Source of the DNA: Acanthosepion esculentum
Taxonomy: Eukaryota; Mollusca; Cephalopoda; Sepiida; Sepiidae
Reading direction: 5' to 3'
DNA: 64,000 nt
Assembly: GCA_964036315.1 (NCBI GenBank)
Contig: OZ038500.1
Span: forward strand, 55,958,372 to 56,022,371
The notes beneath the pieces were generated by a model. The model saw nothing but the letters and a program-made list of their open reading frames with translations. It was not told where the DNA came from and searched no databases. This document shows positions 11,985 to 22,734 of the stretch, in pieces; positions within the stretch are counted from its first letter, which is position 1; the number at the start of each line of letters is the position of its first letter. A program made the position numbers and the translations under genes.

Positions 11985-12870
11985 TATTTCATTTCTTTGA
12001 TTCAGTAATTTTTTATAAATTTAGTAATATATAGTTTCTCATGTATTCACAAAGAAAATGGGTCAGTTAATAACCTACATATTCTAGCTTTTCTTATTAA
12101 TTTCCATTTTACTGTTGGTGTTTTATTGGTTTCCTTTAAGTACCAGAAATATTTCGATAGGGACATCTGATTTCGGTATTTATTTATCCCAAATGAAGTT
12201 TGATGTTGATTGAATCTCTTTTTGAACTCATGGCTTGTGCAACCTATATAGATTTTTATGTTTTTGGGATTCTCAATAGATGAGATATTGCATTGGTATA
12301 CTAATGATTCCGTGCGACATTTATTTTGTAGAGGACAGTTATGAGGATTTCTAAAGTTGAATAATTTTTGTTTATCTTCATTTATTTTTATTTTTATATT
12401 TTTTGGTTTTGGTCTAATTGTTTATTCAAGATATTAGCATTATGTTTCTTTATAATTTTCTCTAAGTTTTCAGTACAGCTGTAACTTAATTTTAGTGTAT
12501 TTTTATTGAAAATAGTACTCAGTGCTTAACGGTTAATGCAAGGAATTTTTGTCCTAATTTTTTCATTACCATTTGGTTGTATGGGGGTGTATATCAAATT
12601 ATTTTTCTACTTCTGTTTTTTCTATGCTTTCCATTTTCCTTTTTTATATAGGTTAGTTTTAGGCTTTTGTAGCCATTATCTTTTAGAGCTTTGTTATAGG
12701 AAATGTTATGTTCATAAAAAATATTCTCATTTGCTGAATTTGTACTTATTCTTTTTTCGGTAGATAAAGGTATATGCTTATAGATAGAGGATGATTTGAT
12801 TTAGGGTTTATATATAAAGGATTGGTATTGAGTTTTTTTATAAGGTAGGTATACATTTTTCATAGCAGCA
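11985..12870 (-). pseudogene. Penelope-like (GLYRDDG clade) C-terminal RT/GIY-YIG pseudogene
   Basis: The minus strand encodes, in broken frames, RISTNSANENIFYEHN, KALKDNGY, RSRKIIWYTPPYNQMV, LSYSCTENLEKIIKKHNANIL (12430-12770), then CPLQNKCRTESLVYQCN and KIYIGCTSHEFKKRFNQHQTSF, INKYRNQMSLSKYFWYLKE (12060-12350). The second part is a GIY-YIG nuclease-like region preceded by paired cysteines. It is homologous to the 24.5-26.3 kb and 50.5-51.8 kb copies. The RT core is truncated and stops are frequent. Confidence 0.78.
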
Positions 12871-12899
12871 ATTAAGAGATGGTTCCACGGATCAGAGGC

Positions 12900-13300
12900 C
12901 TTGCTGTTGAATGTAGTATATCATGTTACCCGGGACGTGTGTATTTGGTCAGCAACCATTCTTTCAAGAGTCTTTCATTGAAAACGGTCGACAAGGAAGA
13001 TTTAATTAATGGAGGAGTTTCAGTATTCTAAGAGTATTTCCGTTTTTCAGTGTTTAAAGAATACAGAAATTGTCCATAGTTATAATTGTTCCGAGCGCTT
13101 TCGGCCACTTCTCTATCCATTATCAAGGATGTTGTTTTTAGATGGTGAATTTCTGCATCTTGACTTCTATATAGTATTTTAGCTGTGTGGAGTACATGCT
13201 GATTGGATACGTTTTTGTTGATGGTCACGTGCTATGCGCTTCCGGTTGACCTGGGCATCTCTTCTATTTTGAAAATTTTTTTTAACACGGCGTCTTCACT
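12900..13300 (-). mobile_element. Penelope-like terminal region (pLTR-like), tentative
   Basis: The reverse complement contains CTTGATAATGGATAGAG followed by GTGGCCGAAAGCGCTCGG (13088-13140), close to the 50-bp repeats at 15.82-16.02 kb (GTCGAAAGCGCTCGG). Both look like decayed hammerhead-type segments (TTGATAA in place of CTGATGA, then CCGAAAG) of a PLE terminal repeat. The core is mutated, so ribozyme activity is not claimed. Confidence 0.4.
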
Positions 13301-13301
13301 G

Positions 13302-13302
<1 letters not shown>

Positions 13303-13352
<50 letters not shown>

Positions 13353-13365
13353 GGCAGAATGTGCG

Positions 13366-13441
<76 letters not shown>
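13303..13441. repeat. (TA)n and (TG)n arrays
   Basis: (TA)n 13303-13348, a short spacer, then (TG)n to 13441 (about 70 bp). Confidence 0.95.
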
Positions 13442-13444
<3 letters not shown>

Positions 13445-14178
13445 CGAATGCACGGCCGCAATTTTCGACGGATTTGCACCAAGATATACATTCACATGCT
13501 TCAAGTTAGTAGAAAGGCCAAGACCGACCGACTTTGCATTTCGCAACTCTCATCGAGAGTCGAAATAATCGATTTTTTCATGCTTCTACGGCAGTTTTCA
13601 TGTAATTTGCGGCCATTTTCTACTGGCCAGTGTGAGAGCCTATAGCTGGCTGCCTCGAATAGGCAGGAAGATTCTATTGGCCAGCGTGAGAGCCATCACC
13701 TGATTGACACGAATGTTAACTAGCATGCAAAAAAAAAATCGATAGCTGCATTCGTCACAAGTGGGAAAAATTTAAATCTGCATGGCACTTTACTCCAAAT
13801 GGGTCATTCGCTGGCTTAAAGTCAACGTTGATTCTGATTCCGCAGAACTGGGTTGGGTGTGAAAATATATTTGTTGTTAACATTCTTTTTTTATTCGGTT
13901 TTTCCAGTTGCGAGTCCATTTTTAAAGCTGATCGTTTTGTGTTCATTTTGTTTAGTTCTTTTTTCGTAGCAGATTTAATGTTTAGTATAGAGCTTAGAAA
14001 ATATTCGCAGTGTGAGATAGGCAAGAAGTAAGGCATGTAGCAACATCAGCACGGCAACGGGCACTCCTTTAAAGGCAAGAAAGGGCAAAAGTATTTTAAG
14101 TCAAGTGATAGCGATTGCTGTATGAGCCGTACGATTTTGTAATCAAGCACGGGCAACGCCGGGCCATGCTGCTAGTAT
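13442..14178. mobile_element. Possible non-autonomous Helitron-like element
   Basis: The 3' edge CACGGGCAACGCCGGGCCATG followed by CTGCTAGT (14147-14176) has a short GC-rich hairpin a few bases before CTAG, as expected for a Helitron 3' terminus (CTRR). Inside, GGCCAGTGTGAGAGCC and GGCCAGCGTGAGAGCC are repeated (13625, 13679), and ACGAATGCA (13443) and TGCATTCGT (13747) are inverted. No Rep/helicase frame is present and the 5' end is undefined. Confidence 0.3.
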
Positions 14179-14287
14179 ATATATATATGTGTATGTGCGT
14201 GTGTGTGTGTGTGTGTGAGAGAGAGAAAGAGAGAGAGAGAGAAGGAGAGAGCGTGTGTGTAAAATGTGTATGTATATAAATATGTAT

Positions 14288-14337
<50 letters not shown>

Positions 14338-14420
14338 GCAATTTATATAAATATATACAATTTATATATATATGTATATGCAATTTATATATATATATAT
14401 TATTTATATATTATATATGC
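14174..14420. repeat. Compound TA/TG/GA/CA microsatellite cluster
   Basis: Alternating short (TA)n, (TG)n, (GA)n and (CA)n stretches with a degenerate ATATACAATTTATATA tandem to about 14420. Confidence 0.85.
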
Positions 14421-14470
14421 GCGGTACTTCTTGGAAACCGCTCAATATCAATGATAGAGTTAACATATTT

Positions 14471-14617
14471 AGTTGGATTGATGTGAGTTTTTGACCTTGG
14501 GTTTTATGCTATTTGCAATCGTCAGACAAACTGATTCATTCAAAATATAATAATTAATCAGTTTGTCTGACGATCGCGAATAGCGTGAAACCCAGGGTCA
14601 CAAACTCACATCAATCC

Positions 14618-14621
<4 letters not shown>
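14471..14621. repeat. Near-perfect 66-bp palindrome (hairpin module H1)
   Basis: Arm 1 at 14471-14536 (AGTTGGATTGATGTGAGT ... CAGACAAACTGATT) pairs with arm 2 at 14556-14621 (AATCAGTTTGTCTGAC ... CATCAATCCAACT), with only a handful of mismatches and a 19-bp loop. The right arm runs directly into (TA)n at 14621. No coding sequence. It is a candidate terminal inverted module of a PLE or a MITE. Confidence 0.85.

Positions 14622-14682
<61 letters not shown>
14621..14682. repeat. (TA)n microsatellite
   Basis: About 60 bp of pure TA joining two palindromic modules. Confidence 0.97.
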
Positions 14683-14685
<3 letters not shown>

Positions 14686-14857
14686 AAATATAGTCTTAGA
14701 GTGTGCTATATTTATGGGATAAAGTGCTCAATATCAGAGATAGAGCGTGTGTAAATATAAAAGTGAACATAGAAGTCAACACTTAGAGGCAACAGTATGT
14801 TTCATGCTTGATGCAATCGTTAGGCCTGACGATTGCATCAAGCCTGAAACAGACTTT

Positions 14858-14858
<1 letters not shown>
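14683..14858. repeat. Palindromic module H2 with hammerhead-like core
   Basis: The arm starts GAAATATAGTCTTAGAGTGTGC, continues TGGGATAAAGTGCTCAATATC and AAAAGTGAACATAGAAGTC, and reaches a palindrome centred near 14822: GATGCAATCGTTAGG / CCTGACGATTGCATC. The plus strand then has CTGACGA (14827-14833) and CTGAAACAG, with the 3' part lost at the (TA)n. The same module is full at 62.08-62.32 kb and occurs as parts at 26.43, 41.96, 45.88, 46.08, 52.24 and 62.96 kb. Confidence 0.75.
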
Positions 14859-14925
<67 letters not shown>

Positions 14926-14927
14926 TG

Positions 14928-14998
<71 letters not shown>
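14859..14998. repeat. (TA)n microsatellite
   Basis: About 140 bp of TA with two GTATG interruptions. Confidence 0.97.
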
Positions 14999-14999
<1 letters not shown>

Positions 15000-15000
<1 letters not shown>

Positions 15001-15595
15001 GTGTCGCGCCAGAAAGTTTTCCTCACCCATGTGCATCCTTTAAATCTATAAATCAGTCATTATCCCTTGCATGGAATATTGCTGGCATATATGGTCAGAT
15101 TTCCCCGCTGTTCGCCTTAAGTCCTTCGACAAAATCCAGGATATGCAATGTGATTGGCCCTGATCTAGCATCTCGTTTACAGTCGCCCCCTCACAGACGT
15201 TTCCGTCGTGTCTCTCTGTCTTTTCTACGAATACTTTCACGGTAACTGCTCAGACGAACTACTTTCTCTAGTTCCCAGACTTCATGAATTTAAACGTGCT
15301 ACTAGGCTGGTAACACCGTCCCACCCTTTCACTTTCGAAATGGTTAAATGTAGCTCTCTCTTCTACTCCAATATCTTCATGTCTCGCACCTCCCGTCTGT
15401 GGAATTCCCTTCGTATTACTTGTTTCCACGATAGCTATAATCTCCAACTGTTCAAATGTAATGTCAGTCGACATCTCCAGATGCCTTAATCATTCTCTTC
15501 ATCCTTTCTTCTATCACGCCTCTTTACTCTCGCTCCCACTCTCTGTAACCCCTTGGATGCTAGTGATATCCCGACTTGCTTTGCCTGAAATGCTT

Positions 15596-15596
<1 letters not shown>
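15000..15596 (+). mobile_element. LINE-A RT C-terminus and 3' UTR
   Basis: Starts in ARKFSSP-like sequence directly after (TA)n, continues [21 protein letters not shown] (15060-15125) and, in shifted frames, [40 protein letters not shown] and YSNIFMSRTSRLWNSLRITCF (15208-15480). The UTR proceeds to CCTTGGATGCTAGTGATA. It is frameshifted, and the 5' truncation point coincides with the microsatellite. Confidence 0.87.

Positions 15597-15597
<1 letters not shown>

Positions 15598-15687
<90 letters not shown>
15598..15687. repeat. (TA)n/(TG)n microsatellite
   Basis: (TA)n 15598-15645 then (TG)n to 15687. It joins the LINE-A 3' end to a minus-strand PLE start. Confidence 0.96.
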
Positions 15688-15688
<1 letters not shown>

Positions 15689-15689
15689 T

Positions 15690-15820
15690 GTGTATTTTAG
15701 CAGCAATACCTCTTTTATAAAAGATTCGTCAAAGACAACTGATGAACAACTGCGATTAAGCTTTTTATTTAATTTTTATCGTGTTTTCTTTTCTGGATAC
15801 AAAATGTTTAAAAACTGTAT
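15690..15820 (-). pseudogene. Penelope-like N-terminal ORF fragment
   Basis: The minus strand resembles the fragments at 42.04-42.19 and 43.09-43.30 kb: a lysine-rich segment (KKLNK-like) then V(V)FNEM..KEGLLPKYT-type residues ending AAATACACAA next to the repeat. Penelope-like proteins start with a basic region of this kind (a leucine/lysine block followed by 'IPKF'-like sequence), so this is probably the 5' end of a copy. The fragment is truncated at the microsatellite. Confidence 0.5.
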
Positions 15821-16020
15821 AAAAGTTATACATATCCGAGTGCTTTCGACTATTCTTTTAGCTATTATGCAAAAGTTATGCATATCCGAGCGCTTTCGAC
15901 TATTCTTTTAGCTATTATGCAAAAGTTATGCATATCCAAGCGCTTTCGACTATTCTTTTAGCTATCATACAAAAGTTATACATCCCCGAGCGCTTTCGAC
16001 TATTCTTTTAGCTATTATGC
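15821..16020. repeat. Four 50-bp tandem units
   Basis: Units begin at 15821, 15871, 15921 and 15971 (AAAAGTTATGCATATCCGAG, CGCTTTCGACTATTC, TTTTAGCTATTATGC) with one to five differences per unit. The reverse complement carries AATAGTCGAAAGCGCTCGG, as in the 13.1 kb PLE terminal region. The array lies between the PLE body (16.04-17.48 kb) and a PLE 5' fragment on the same minus strand, the position expected for a PLE terminal repeat. Confidence 0.92.
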
Positions 16021-16039
16021 AAGGTCAATTTTTATTTAT

Positions 16040-17475
16040 TTTTTTAAACTGTATGTGTGAGTTTTTATGTATGTGTCTGAAGTAGTAGTAGTAATATTTT
16101 ATTTTCCAATCACTATTTTATTTTCCAATCACTGTTTCCAATCATTGTAGCCGTGTTCGTAGTTAATGTTATTGAGTGTTGGCTTGTCCTTTTTTTATTA
16201 TTAGTACTTCCATTATTTTAAATCTTCTTTTACATGTGGATGAGGCTATCATACTTGTATTTTCCAGTAGTACGTTTGGATTGCGTTTAGTAGGTTTTCG
16301 TGTCTGTTTAAATGAATCCTAATTGAGCTATGGTCGGATACGTTTAACATCAGTCTTCTAGATAGGCATGTAGTAGTATGACCAATATAATTATTTGTGA
16401 TCTTGGTTTAATCATGAACTTAGTTCATTAAGGGTTATTTGAACTCGTAAATTATATTGGTTCTTTTTAATATTGGATTTTCTATGTGTGTTGTTATCTT
16501 TTATGATAAGGTTAGCTGTTTTAAATTTATTGTAATAGATAATTTAATTTTCTTGTTATTGCCGCCTGGGGTTGTGTATTGCTTTATGATATTACTAAAG
16601 GAAAATTCGTCCTGCTTACAGTTAAAATGTATTTGTCTTTTATAGAAGCTGTTAATATTATTGCTTTTATTTGTACGTTCAGCATTGCTGTTAGTTACTT
16701 TGGAAAGAAATAGCCTAATCTGGTGGTCGATGAGGTAGTCAGGAAAACCATTGTTAACTAACGTCTCTTTTCAAATTATTGAGATTTTTAAGGAAAAAGG
16801 GGACAGGGTGATTACTTTCATGCTCTTCTTAGGTATTTTATGTCTAAGTGGGCATTCAGATTTAAAATTAAGGTGGCAGGAATTTTGCTAGTGGTTTTCT
16901 ATAATGAAATGGTGAAGATATAATTACTGAATTCTACAAGAACGACTACGAATGGGAGATATATCTTTTTGACTAATTTTATGTGTAATTTTTTTGACTA
17001 ATCTCATATACAGATTTTTTTCGAATGTTATTTTGTGATTATAAATTTTATGTTTGTTTTTCGTTAAAATGAAAATATCATCTACATAGCGAAATATATT
17101 TTGGGTTTAGTAATTTTTTTTAAATATCGTGTTTTTACGTGGTGATGCAGTAGTTGAAACTGAATGGATTTCCCATAGGAACATCATTAGTTTTGGTGTA
17201 GATATTGGTATTATGGTCATAGAAAGGGACTTTAGTTGTGCAGGCATGCAGTCAATTTTTGAGGATATTTGGTTTGCTGGATGGAGGTATAATGGATTAT
17301 ATCGATGGTTTGATCGACGGGGAAATTTGTAAATAAGTTTTCAACGTCGATTGACATTAAAATACCTTGGTTTGGTTGTATAGTTTTTAGAATTTTGGAA
17401 CAACCCATGAGTTGATAAGATGCTATAATTGGTAGGTAGATATGGATATGCAGTACCTTCGCAGCCGTCATTAAC
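16040..17475 (-). pseudogene. Penelope-like reverse transcriptase pseudogene (classical clade)
   Basis: Minus-strand pieces in order: LPIIASYQLMGCSKIL then GILMSIDVENLFTNFPVDQ (RT motif A region, 17301-17366), VPMGNPF (about 17170), NIFRYVDDIFILTKNKHK (YVDD catalytic motif, codons around 17078-17089) and a downstream tail with ITFEKNLYMR, KEKTLVNNGFPDYLIDHQIRLF, and NCKQDEFSFSNIIKQYTTPGG near 16560-16620. PLE RTs carry this YxDD and 'D-ESLFTN-P' signature. Frame changes and stops inactivate it. No GIY-YIG part is recognisable here. Confidence 0.83.
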
Positions 17476-17482
17476 GACATGT

Positions 17483-17483
<1 letters not shown>

Positions 17484-17537
<54 letters not shown>

Positions 17538-17590
17538 CATATATATATATATATATATATTTATATAATATTAATGATTAATACACACAC

Positions 17591-17660
<70 letters not shown>
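17484..17660. repeat. (CA)n and (TA)n microsatellites
   Basis: (CA)n 17484-17535, (TA)n 17539-17560, (CA)n 17583-17603, (TA)n to 17660. It truncates the 5' part of the PLE copy. Confidence 0.95.
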
Positions 17661-17668
<8 letters not shown>

Positions 17669-17699
17669 TACACATACATACATACATACATTCATTCAC

Positions 17700-17833
17700 A
17701 TACATATATATAATAAATTCCAAGAGGATAGAATCCACGTAGAACTCAATGTCCAGGACAGAATAAGAATATAATAAAACGGCTTAAACACTTTGTCGGT
17801 CTGATGAACTGGATCGTAATTACGATTCCAATG

Positions 17834-17841
<8 letters not shown>
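17700..17841. repeat. Repeat R2 copy 1 (pair with 41.03-41.21 kb)
   Basis: Contains TTCCAAGAGGATAGAAT, TCAATGTCCAGGACAGA and GGATCGTAATTACGATTCC plus TGTAATAAATTATA, all found in reverse orientation at 41.03-41.21 kb. The GGATCGTAATTACGATTCC segment is a perfect palindrome apart from its centre. Like other modules here it is bounded by (TA)n on both sides. Confidence 0.75.
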
Positions 17842-17903
<62 letters not shown>

Positions 17904-18097
17904 GTTTGTTGATTTTCGATGTGGGAACCCCAGTTGGGTTATTTAATTGTAGTTTTTTGTCCGGACACACATTGACACACACACACAGACACGCAGACGT
18001 ATATATTAATTTAGATGTAATTTTAGTTTATAAACACTAAGGTATGCAGAGACATACATCCACACACATCGACATATATATGTGAGTGTGTGTATTT

Positions 18098-18176
<79 letters not shown>

Positions 18177-18273
18177 GTGTGTGTATGTGTCTACGTGTGT
18201 GCGTGTATGTTTGTTGTATGTATGGATATATATATATATAACATGTATATATTTATATTAAACACATAGACAC

Positions 18274-18343
<70 letters not shown>

Positions 18344-18447
18344 GTACATAAACAAATATATACATATACATGTATATATGAATATAAGTATAAAATATTG
18401 CTGGTTGTAATAAAAATCCTTGGTGTAAAATAACAGAGTTAATATTC

Positions 18448-18540
<93 letters not shown>
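17842..18540. repeat. Cluster of (TA)n tracts with short TG/CA pieces
   Basis: (TA)n at 17842-17900, 18103-18165, 18279-18338 and 18453-18538, with GTGTGTAT and CATATACA-type variants between. No gene. Confidence 0.9.
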
Positions 18541-18541
<1 letters not shown>

Positions 18542-18685
18542 TATCTGTGTATTTGACATTATAAAATTGTACGTGCGCAATAGTACAAGTTTGCTAACGA
18601 CCTCATGTTTTCTAAATTGATCACGCTTTCCTGGAAAATTTAATTAAGAAACACGAATAAAGCATTCGAATTGTTTCAAAATAAA

Positions 18686-18716
<31 letters not shown>

Positions 18717-19120
18717 ATGTCCTTTATAGCATACTTTTAGAAGATCAGTGCCTCGTCCCAACTTAAAAAAGAAATGTACTAATTACTTAAAATATTTAAA
18801 AAACAAAGAGTTTTATTTAACTTTTGCAACATCTTTAATTACTTGATTTATGAACTTGTTTAGTCTACCGCATTAATAAAACGTCCCTTTAAAAGTTGTG
18901 AACATAAAATTCTTTTTTTATTAGTTATTTCTTTCAATTTGCTCCTTTTCTCTCATCCAGTCGTAGTAGATGTAATAGTCTTGAAGACCGAATTCCTGCA
19001 GTTAAGCACCGCCATTATATTATTGACTTTTGACTAGTTTACTATAACCTTATTTTAGTTCCTATTTACATATTGTAATAAAAGATAAAAGTTCTAATCG
19101 TCTTAGGTTTTCTGCATTAC

Positions 19121-19191
<71 letters not shown>

Positions 19192-20470
19192 TTCGTATTT
19201 CTGTCATGTTATTTTTCTTACCTGCTTATTTTATTTTAACCATTTTAGTTCTGAACTATTTTCTTTGTTTTGTAAGAAAACTTTCCTTCTTAATACTTTA
19301 CTTAGCTTTTAGAAGACATTTTTGTTATTCTTATGCACATTTTGGTGTTATATTTTCCATCATCTGTTAAAACACTTCCAAGTTTTAAAATTTTTTTACA
19401 TTTCATACATATTTTTTGTCTCCAATTTGTAGTTCATATAAGGATTATTAATAAACTTTCTAATGGATTTCTTAGCCAGGAACTCATGATCTCCTGACGA
19501 ATCATTTTTTCTCATTGCACAGCCCATTCTTAGAATATGTAGCTCAATTTTATTATTCATATTCAGTTCTTTTTCTGCCAGTCATTGAGTTAATCTGCCA
19601 TCTGTGCACACCAGATTTTGACAGCCTACTTCTTGGCTCTTCGTGATCATCTTTGAACGTCGTTTGCAATACAAGTAGATTCGATTTCATCATAGCACGT
19701 TTCCCCTAATCCATCTTAAATAGGGCTAACGTTTCAGCTATACTTTTTCACGCTGCTGATTCCTTTCGCTCATTTTCTAGCCAACGGTATAACATGAACA
19801 CGTACCATGTTTTCTGCTGCTCGGCAACGAATGACATTATCTGGTCTGCGTCTCATGAAATCGGATTTTACGATCATGAACAGTTACAAATGTTTGCCGG
19901 AATCTTTACCATTAGCGACACGCTGCCGTCATTCAAGGAATTAAATTATCACACATCGTCAGTAAACAGGGAATAAATCCATAGTGACTGATTGGAAGGG
20001 GGAGCAAAATATCAACGGGAAACGCGCCTTCATATCCGGAGACGTTGCATTTAACCATAAATGTCTAATACTCATATTGTTTCAAAGCGAACCACAATGG
20101 CTATAATGGACTGAAACTGTAAGGGACTTAAATTTGAAATTTGCGAGACATGATTGTGAGGGAACGGACAGAAAATGTTTCTTTTTGAAAAAAAGAAATA
20201 AAAAAAACGTAAATAGAGGTTTCAGTTCAGGAAGCCAAGAGAGTGATCGGTCAAAACCATGAAAATAAGTTTAAAAAAAAAAAATCTGGTAAAAAGTAAA
20301 AGAAAAGGAAACTAAAACTAGAGGTGAATTCTTCAAATTTATTTTTAAAAAATATCTCCCTTTTTTATGGAGATAACAATGTCTCTTTGAACCTACCAGT
20401 CTTTATAAAGCGTGGAATGGCAGCGTGAGTATTTGTATTTACTGAAATAAGCTGAGGATTGTTATTTCAG
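18541..20470. other. Unassigned interval with (TA)n at 18690-18715 and 19124-19187
   Basis: AT-rich, apart from the two TA tracts without recognised repeats or coding signal. The 60-residue frame at 19794-19976 has no domain I know. The 19.3-19.8 kb stretch could be a very decayed EN-RT copy but I cannot support that by motif. Confidence 0.4.
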
Positions 20471-20475
20471 ACATC

Positions 20476-20762
20476 TTATGCCTGGAGGCTGTGTATATTT
20501 TTGCCACTACACAATAGCAAATTTCGAAGAATCCATACCCTACCCGATTTGGAGCGTAATCTTAGGTTGAGTTTTCCATTTTCATGTTGTCCCTCGTATC
20601 CGCTATTCACACGGTCCATCCTTCTAATTCGGTCGTTCAAGAGTCTGCCGTATTGCACATTGGATGCTGCCTTCGGCCTCTTCAATTTCCGTAGTTTCAC
20701 TTTAAGTTTACATATCACTAGAAGGTAATCGCTCCCACAGTCGGCATTTGGGTATGCTTGAA
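20476..20762 (-). pseudogene. EN-RT LINE endonuclease-domain fragment 1
   Basis: The minus strand reads ADCGSDYLLVICKLKVKLRKLKRP and then SNVQYGRLLNDRI (20590-20745). This matches the end of the AP-endonuclease domain of EN-RT LINEs, where the conserved 'GxDxxSDHxLV' segment holds the catalytic D and H; here it reads ADCGSDYLLV, so the usual His is Tyr. The rest of the protein is absent. Confidence 0.72.
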
Positions 20763-20779
20763 GGTAAAATATTCACATT

Positions 20780-21182
20780 TGAGAGTCTATTTTAAGATAA
20801 CTTAATTATCCTGGTGACCAATGAGGTAGTCAGGAAAACCATTGTCATCTAACGTCTATTTTCAAATTACTGAGTTTTTTAAGGAAAAAGGGGACGAGAA
20901 GATGATTCTTCAGGTGCTCTCTTTAGAAAGGTTTTTTTTTATAACTACTATTTTATATCTAAGTGGGGATTCACACTTACAATTAAGGTGGCAAGAGTTT
21001 TGCTAGTGGTTTCGTATAATGAAGTAGTGAATGTATTATTACTGAATACTACAAGAACGTCTACGAATGGGAGTTAATTTTTTGACTAATTTCATATGTA
21101 GAGTCTTTTCGAATGTGGTTTCGAGATTATGAATTTCTTGTTTCTTTTTCGTGAAAATAAAGATAACACCTACTTATAGGAC
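20780..21182 (-). pseudogene. Penelope-like RT fragment inserted in EN-RT
   Basis: Matches the 16.72-17.10 kb PLE stretch almost in step: ATGAGGTAGTCAGGAAAACC, TTAAGGAAAAAGGGGAC, CTAAGTGGGGATTCAC, ACTACAAGAACGTCTACGAAT. It lies between two copies of the same EN-RT endonuclease end, so a duplication accompanied or followed its arrival. Confidence 0.75.
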
Positions 21183-21184
21183 AT

Positions 21185-21305
21185 ATATTTTGGGTTCAAG
21201 TATAGATACTGCCTTCAATTTTCGTAGTTTCACAGTAAGCTTACATATCACTGGACGGCAATCTCTCCCACAGTCGGCACTTGTGTATGCTTGAAGGTAA
21301 TATAT
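21185..21305 (-). pseudogene. EN-RT endonuclease-domain fragment 2
   Basis: Second copy of the 20.69-20.76 kb sequence (AATTTTCGTAGTTTCACAGTAAG; ATATCACTGGACGGCAATC; GCTTGAAGGTAA). Minus strand: SADCGRDCRPVICKLTVKLRKL. Together with fragment 1 it brackets the PLE insert. Confidence 0.72.
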
Positions 21306-22700
21306 TCCCACTTGCGAGTTAATACCCGAACTATCCTGCTCTCTGTAGAAGAGATGTACTTATCTGGTGTTTTCAGCGGCTTCAATTTTGATGATTATAA
21401 TACGACTCTGATGACCTTCCATCCAAATAGAACAACAAAGTATAAAGGAATCGTCAATGTTCCAGCCGTATAAACAGTCAGGTTATTCAACGTAAATATA
21501 CGTACTTGAAGCAGTCCGGAGAAAACCGATGTGCTTATATGCCACCGTATAATTTCCGAAATGTGGCACACGGTTAGTGATTTAAGTATATGCTTTTCAG
21601 GATCTGCGGATGGTTTGAGTAAGCGACGTAAAAACTAGAATTGGCGAGACGAGTTCAACCTCGGGCCGAGGTAGGTGAGTTTAATTCACATTAATGAGTT
21701 TAGAATGACATCCATCCATACCTTATGTTATCAACAACATCGTAATGGTAGGGTGTCTTCTTTAACTTTGGAAGGACAACATTTCTAAGAGAAGTAAAAT
21801 TGTGAATTAAAAATCTTGAAGGAAACGAGGAAAAATTACTATCTTTCCCGAGAACGCGAATAATAAGGAAAATGTGGAGAACCGTGACTGCTGACAACCG
21901 GGAAAATAGTATTATAATGCTTTATTTAACACGCTACGCAAATCGATTTTGCATGGTGTCTCTCTTGTCTTAAATGGCACTGACATTGAATCCATCAATG
22001 ATATCTATGTATAAACTCACCCCTCTCCAATAGGGACGTACCGTCTGGGGTGCAGGCCCTTCAGCCATTAAGTTACTATTAATTTTTAACGTCTGACTAC
22101 ACATGATGGAAATCCAGATTGTCGTTCGTGAAGACGTTTTTTTTTTTAATTATTACCAGAAATACCATGTTCCTTATAATAGAAATGCTCCTTTCCTCTT
22201 TTGTCTTGCAAATTAATTACAGTAGGGAAAAAAAAATAACAACTTTTCTTTCAACTGTCCATATACGACCAATCCCACCAAACAGCACCCAACCTCACAC
22301 AACTCAACCAAACCCAACCCAACCGTACAAAAGCTCATCTTCGTCTGCTCAAATGTCAGGCTTATTTCTGGAACCCGTCCACCGGCAGGAAACAATTTGT
22401 TAATCGAAATTGCACTGTTCCATTATTAACATTGTTAATTTCTGCGCGTGCTCAGTTTCACTAACAAGTGTAGTTTTCCTGAACTCAAGAGCTCGTAAAT
22501 AATTAAGTAATCAACAAATCAAGGGTTAATAGCAATAAATAAAATTAAATGCCCAATGTTACATAGGAATAAAGTGTCGCTACCGACAGTAGAGTTTGAA
22601 CACAGACCACCAGAGAGCAACCACAGGCGATCCCATTTTGAATAATTATATCAGGTGATTGTAAAGGAAATGTATATATGGAAATTAGCGTGGTGTTTAA
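21306..22700. other. Unassigned interval
   Basis: No recognised gene or TE. A small CCCAACC-rich tract lies at 22.28-22.33 kb. Short open frames lack domains. Confidence 0.4.
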
Positions 22701-22734
22701 GTGATCATTCTCCGAATTACTTCGGAGTGTGCTG

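Noticed and set aside
15821..16020. CRISPR-like array
   Set aside because: The four 50-bp units are contiguous with no unique spacers, and the context is a Penelope-like element in a eukaryotic genome.
17798..17830. CTGATGA next to a GGATCGTAATTACGATTCC palindrome, as a possible hammerhead
   Set aside because: No GAAA box or cleavage triplet follows, and the related copy at 41.07 kb has CTGATCA. The core is incomplete.
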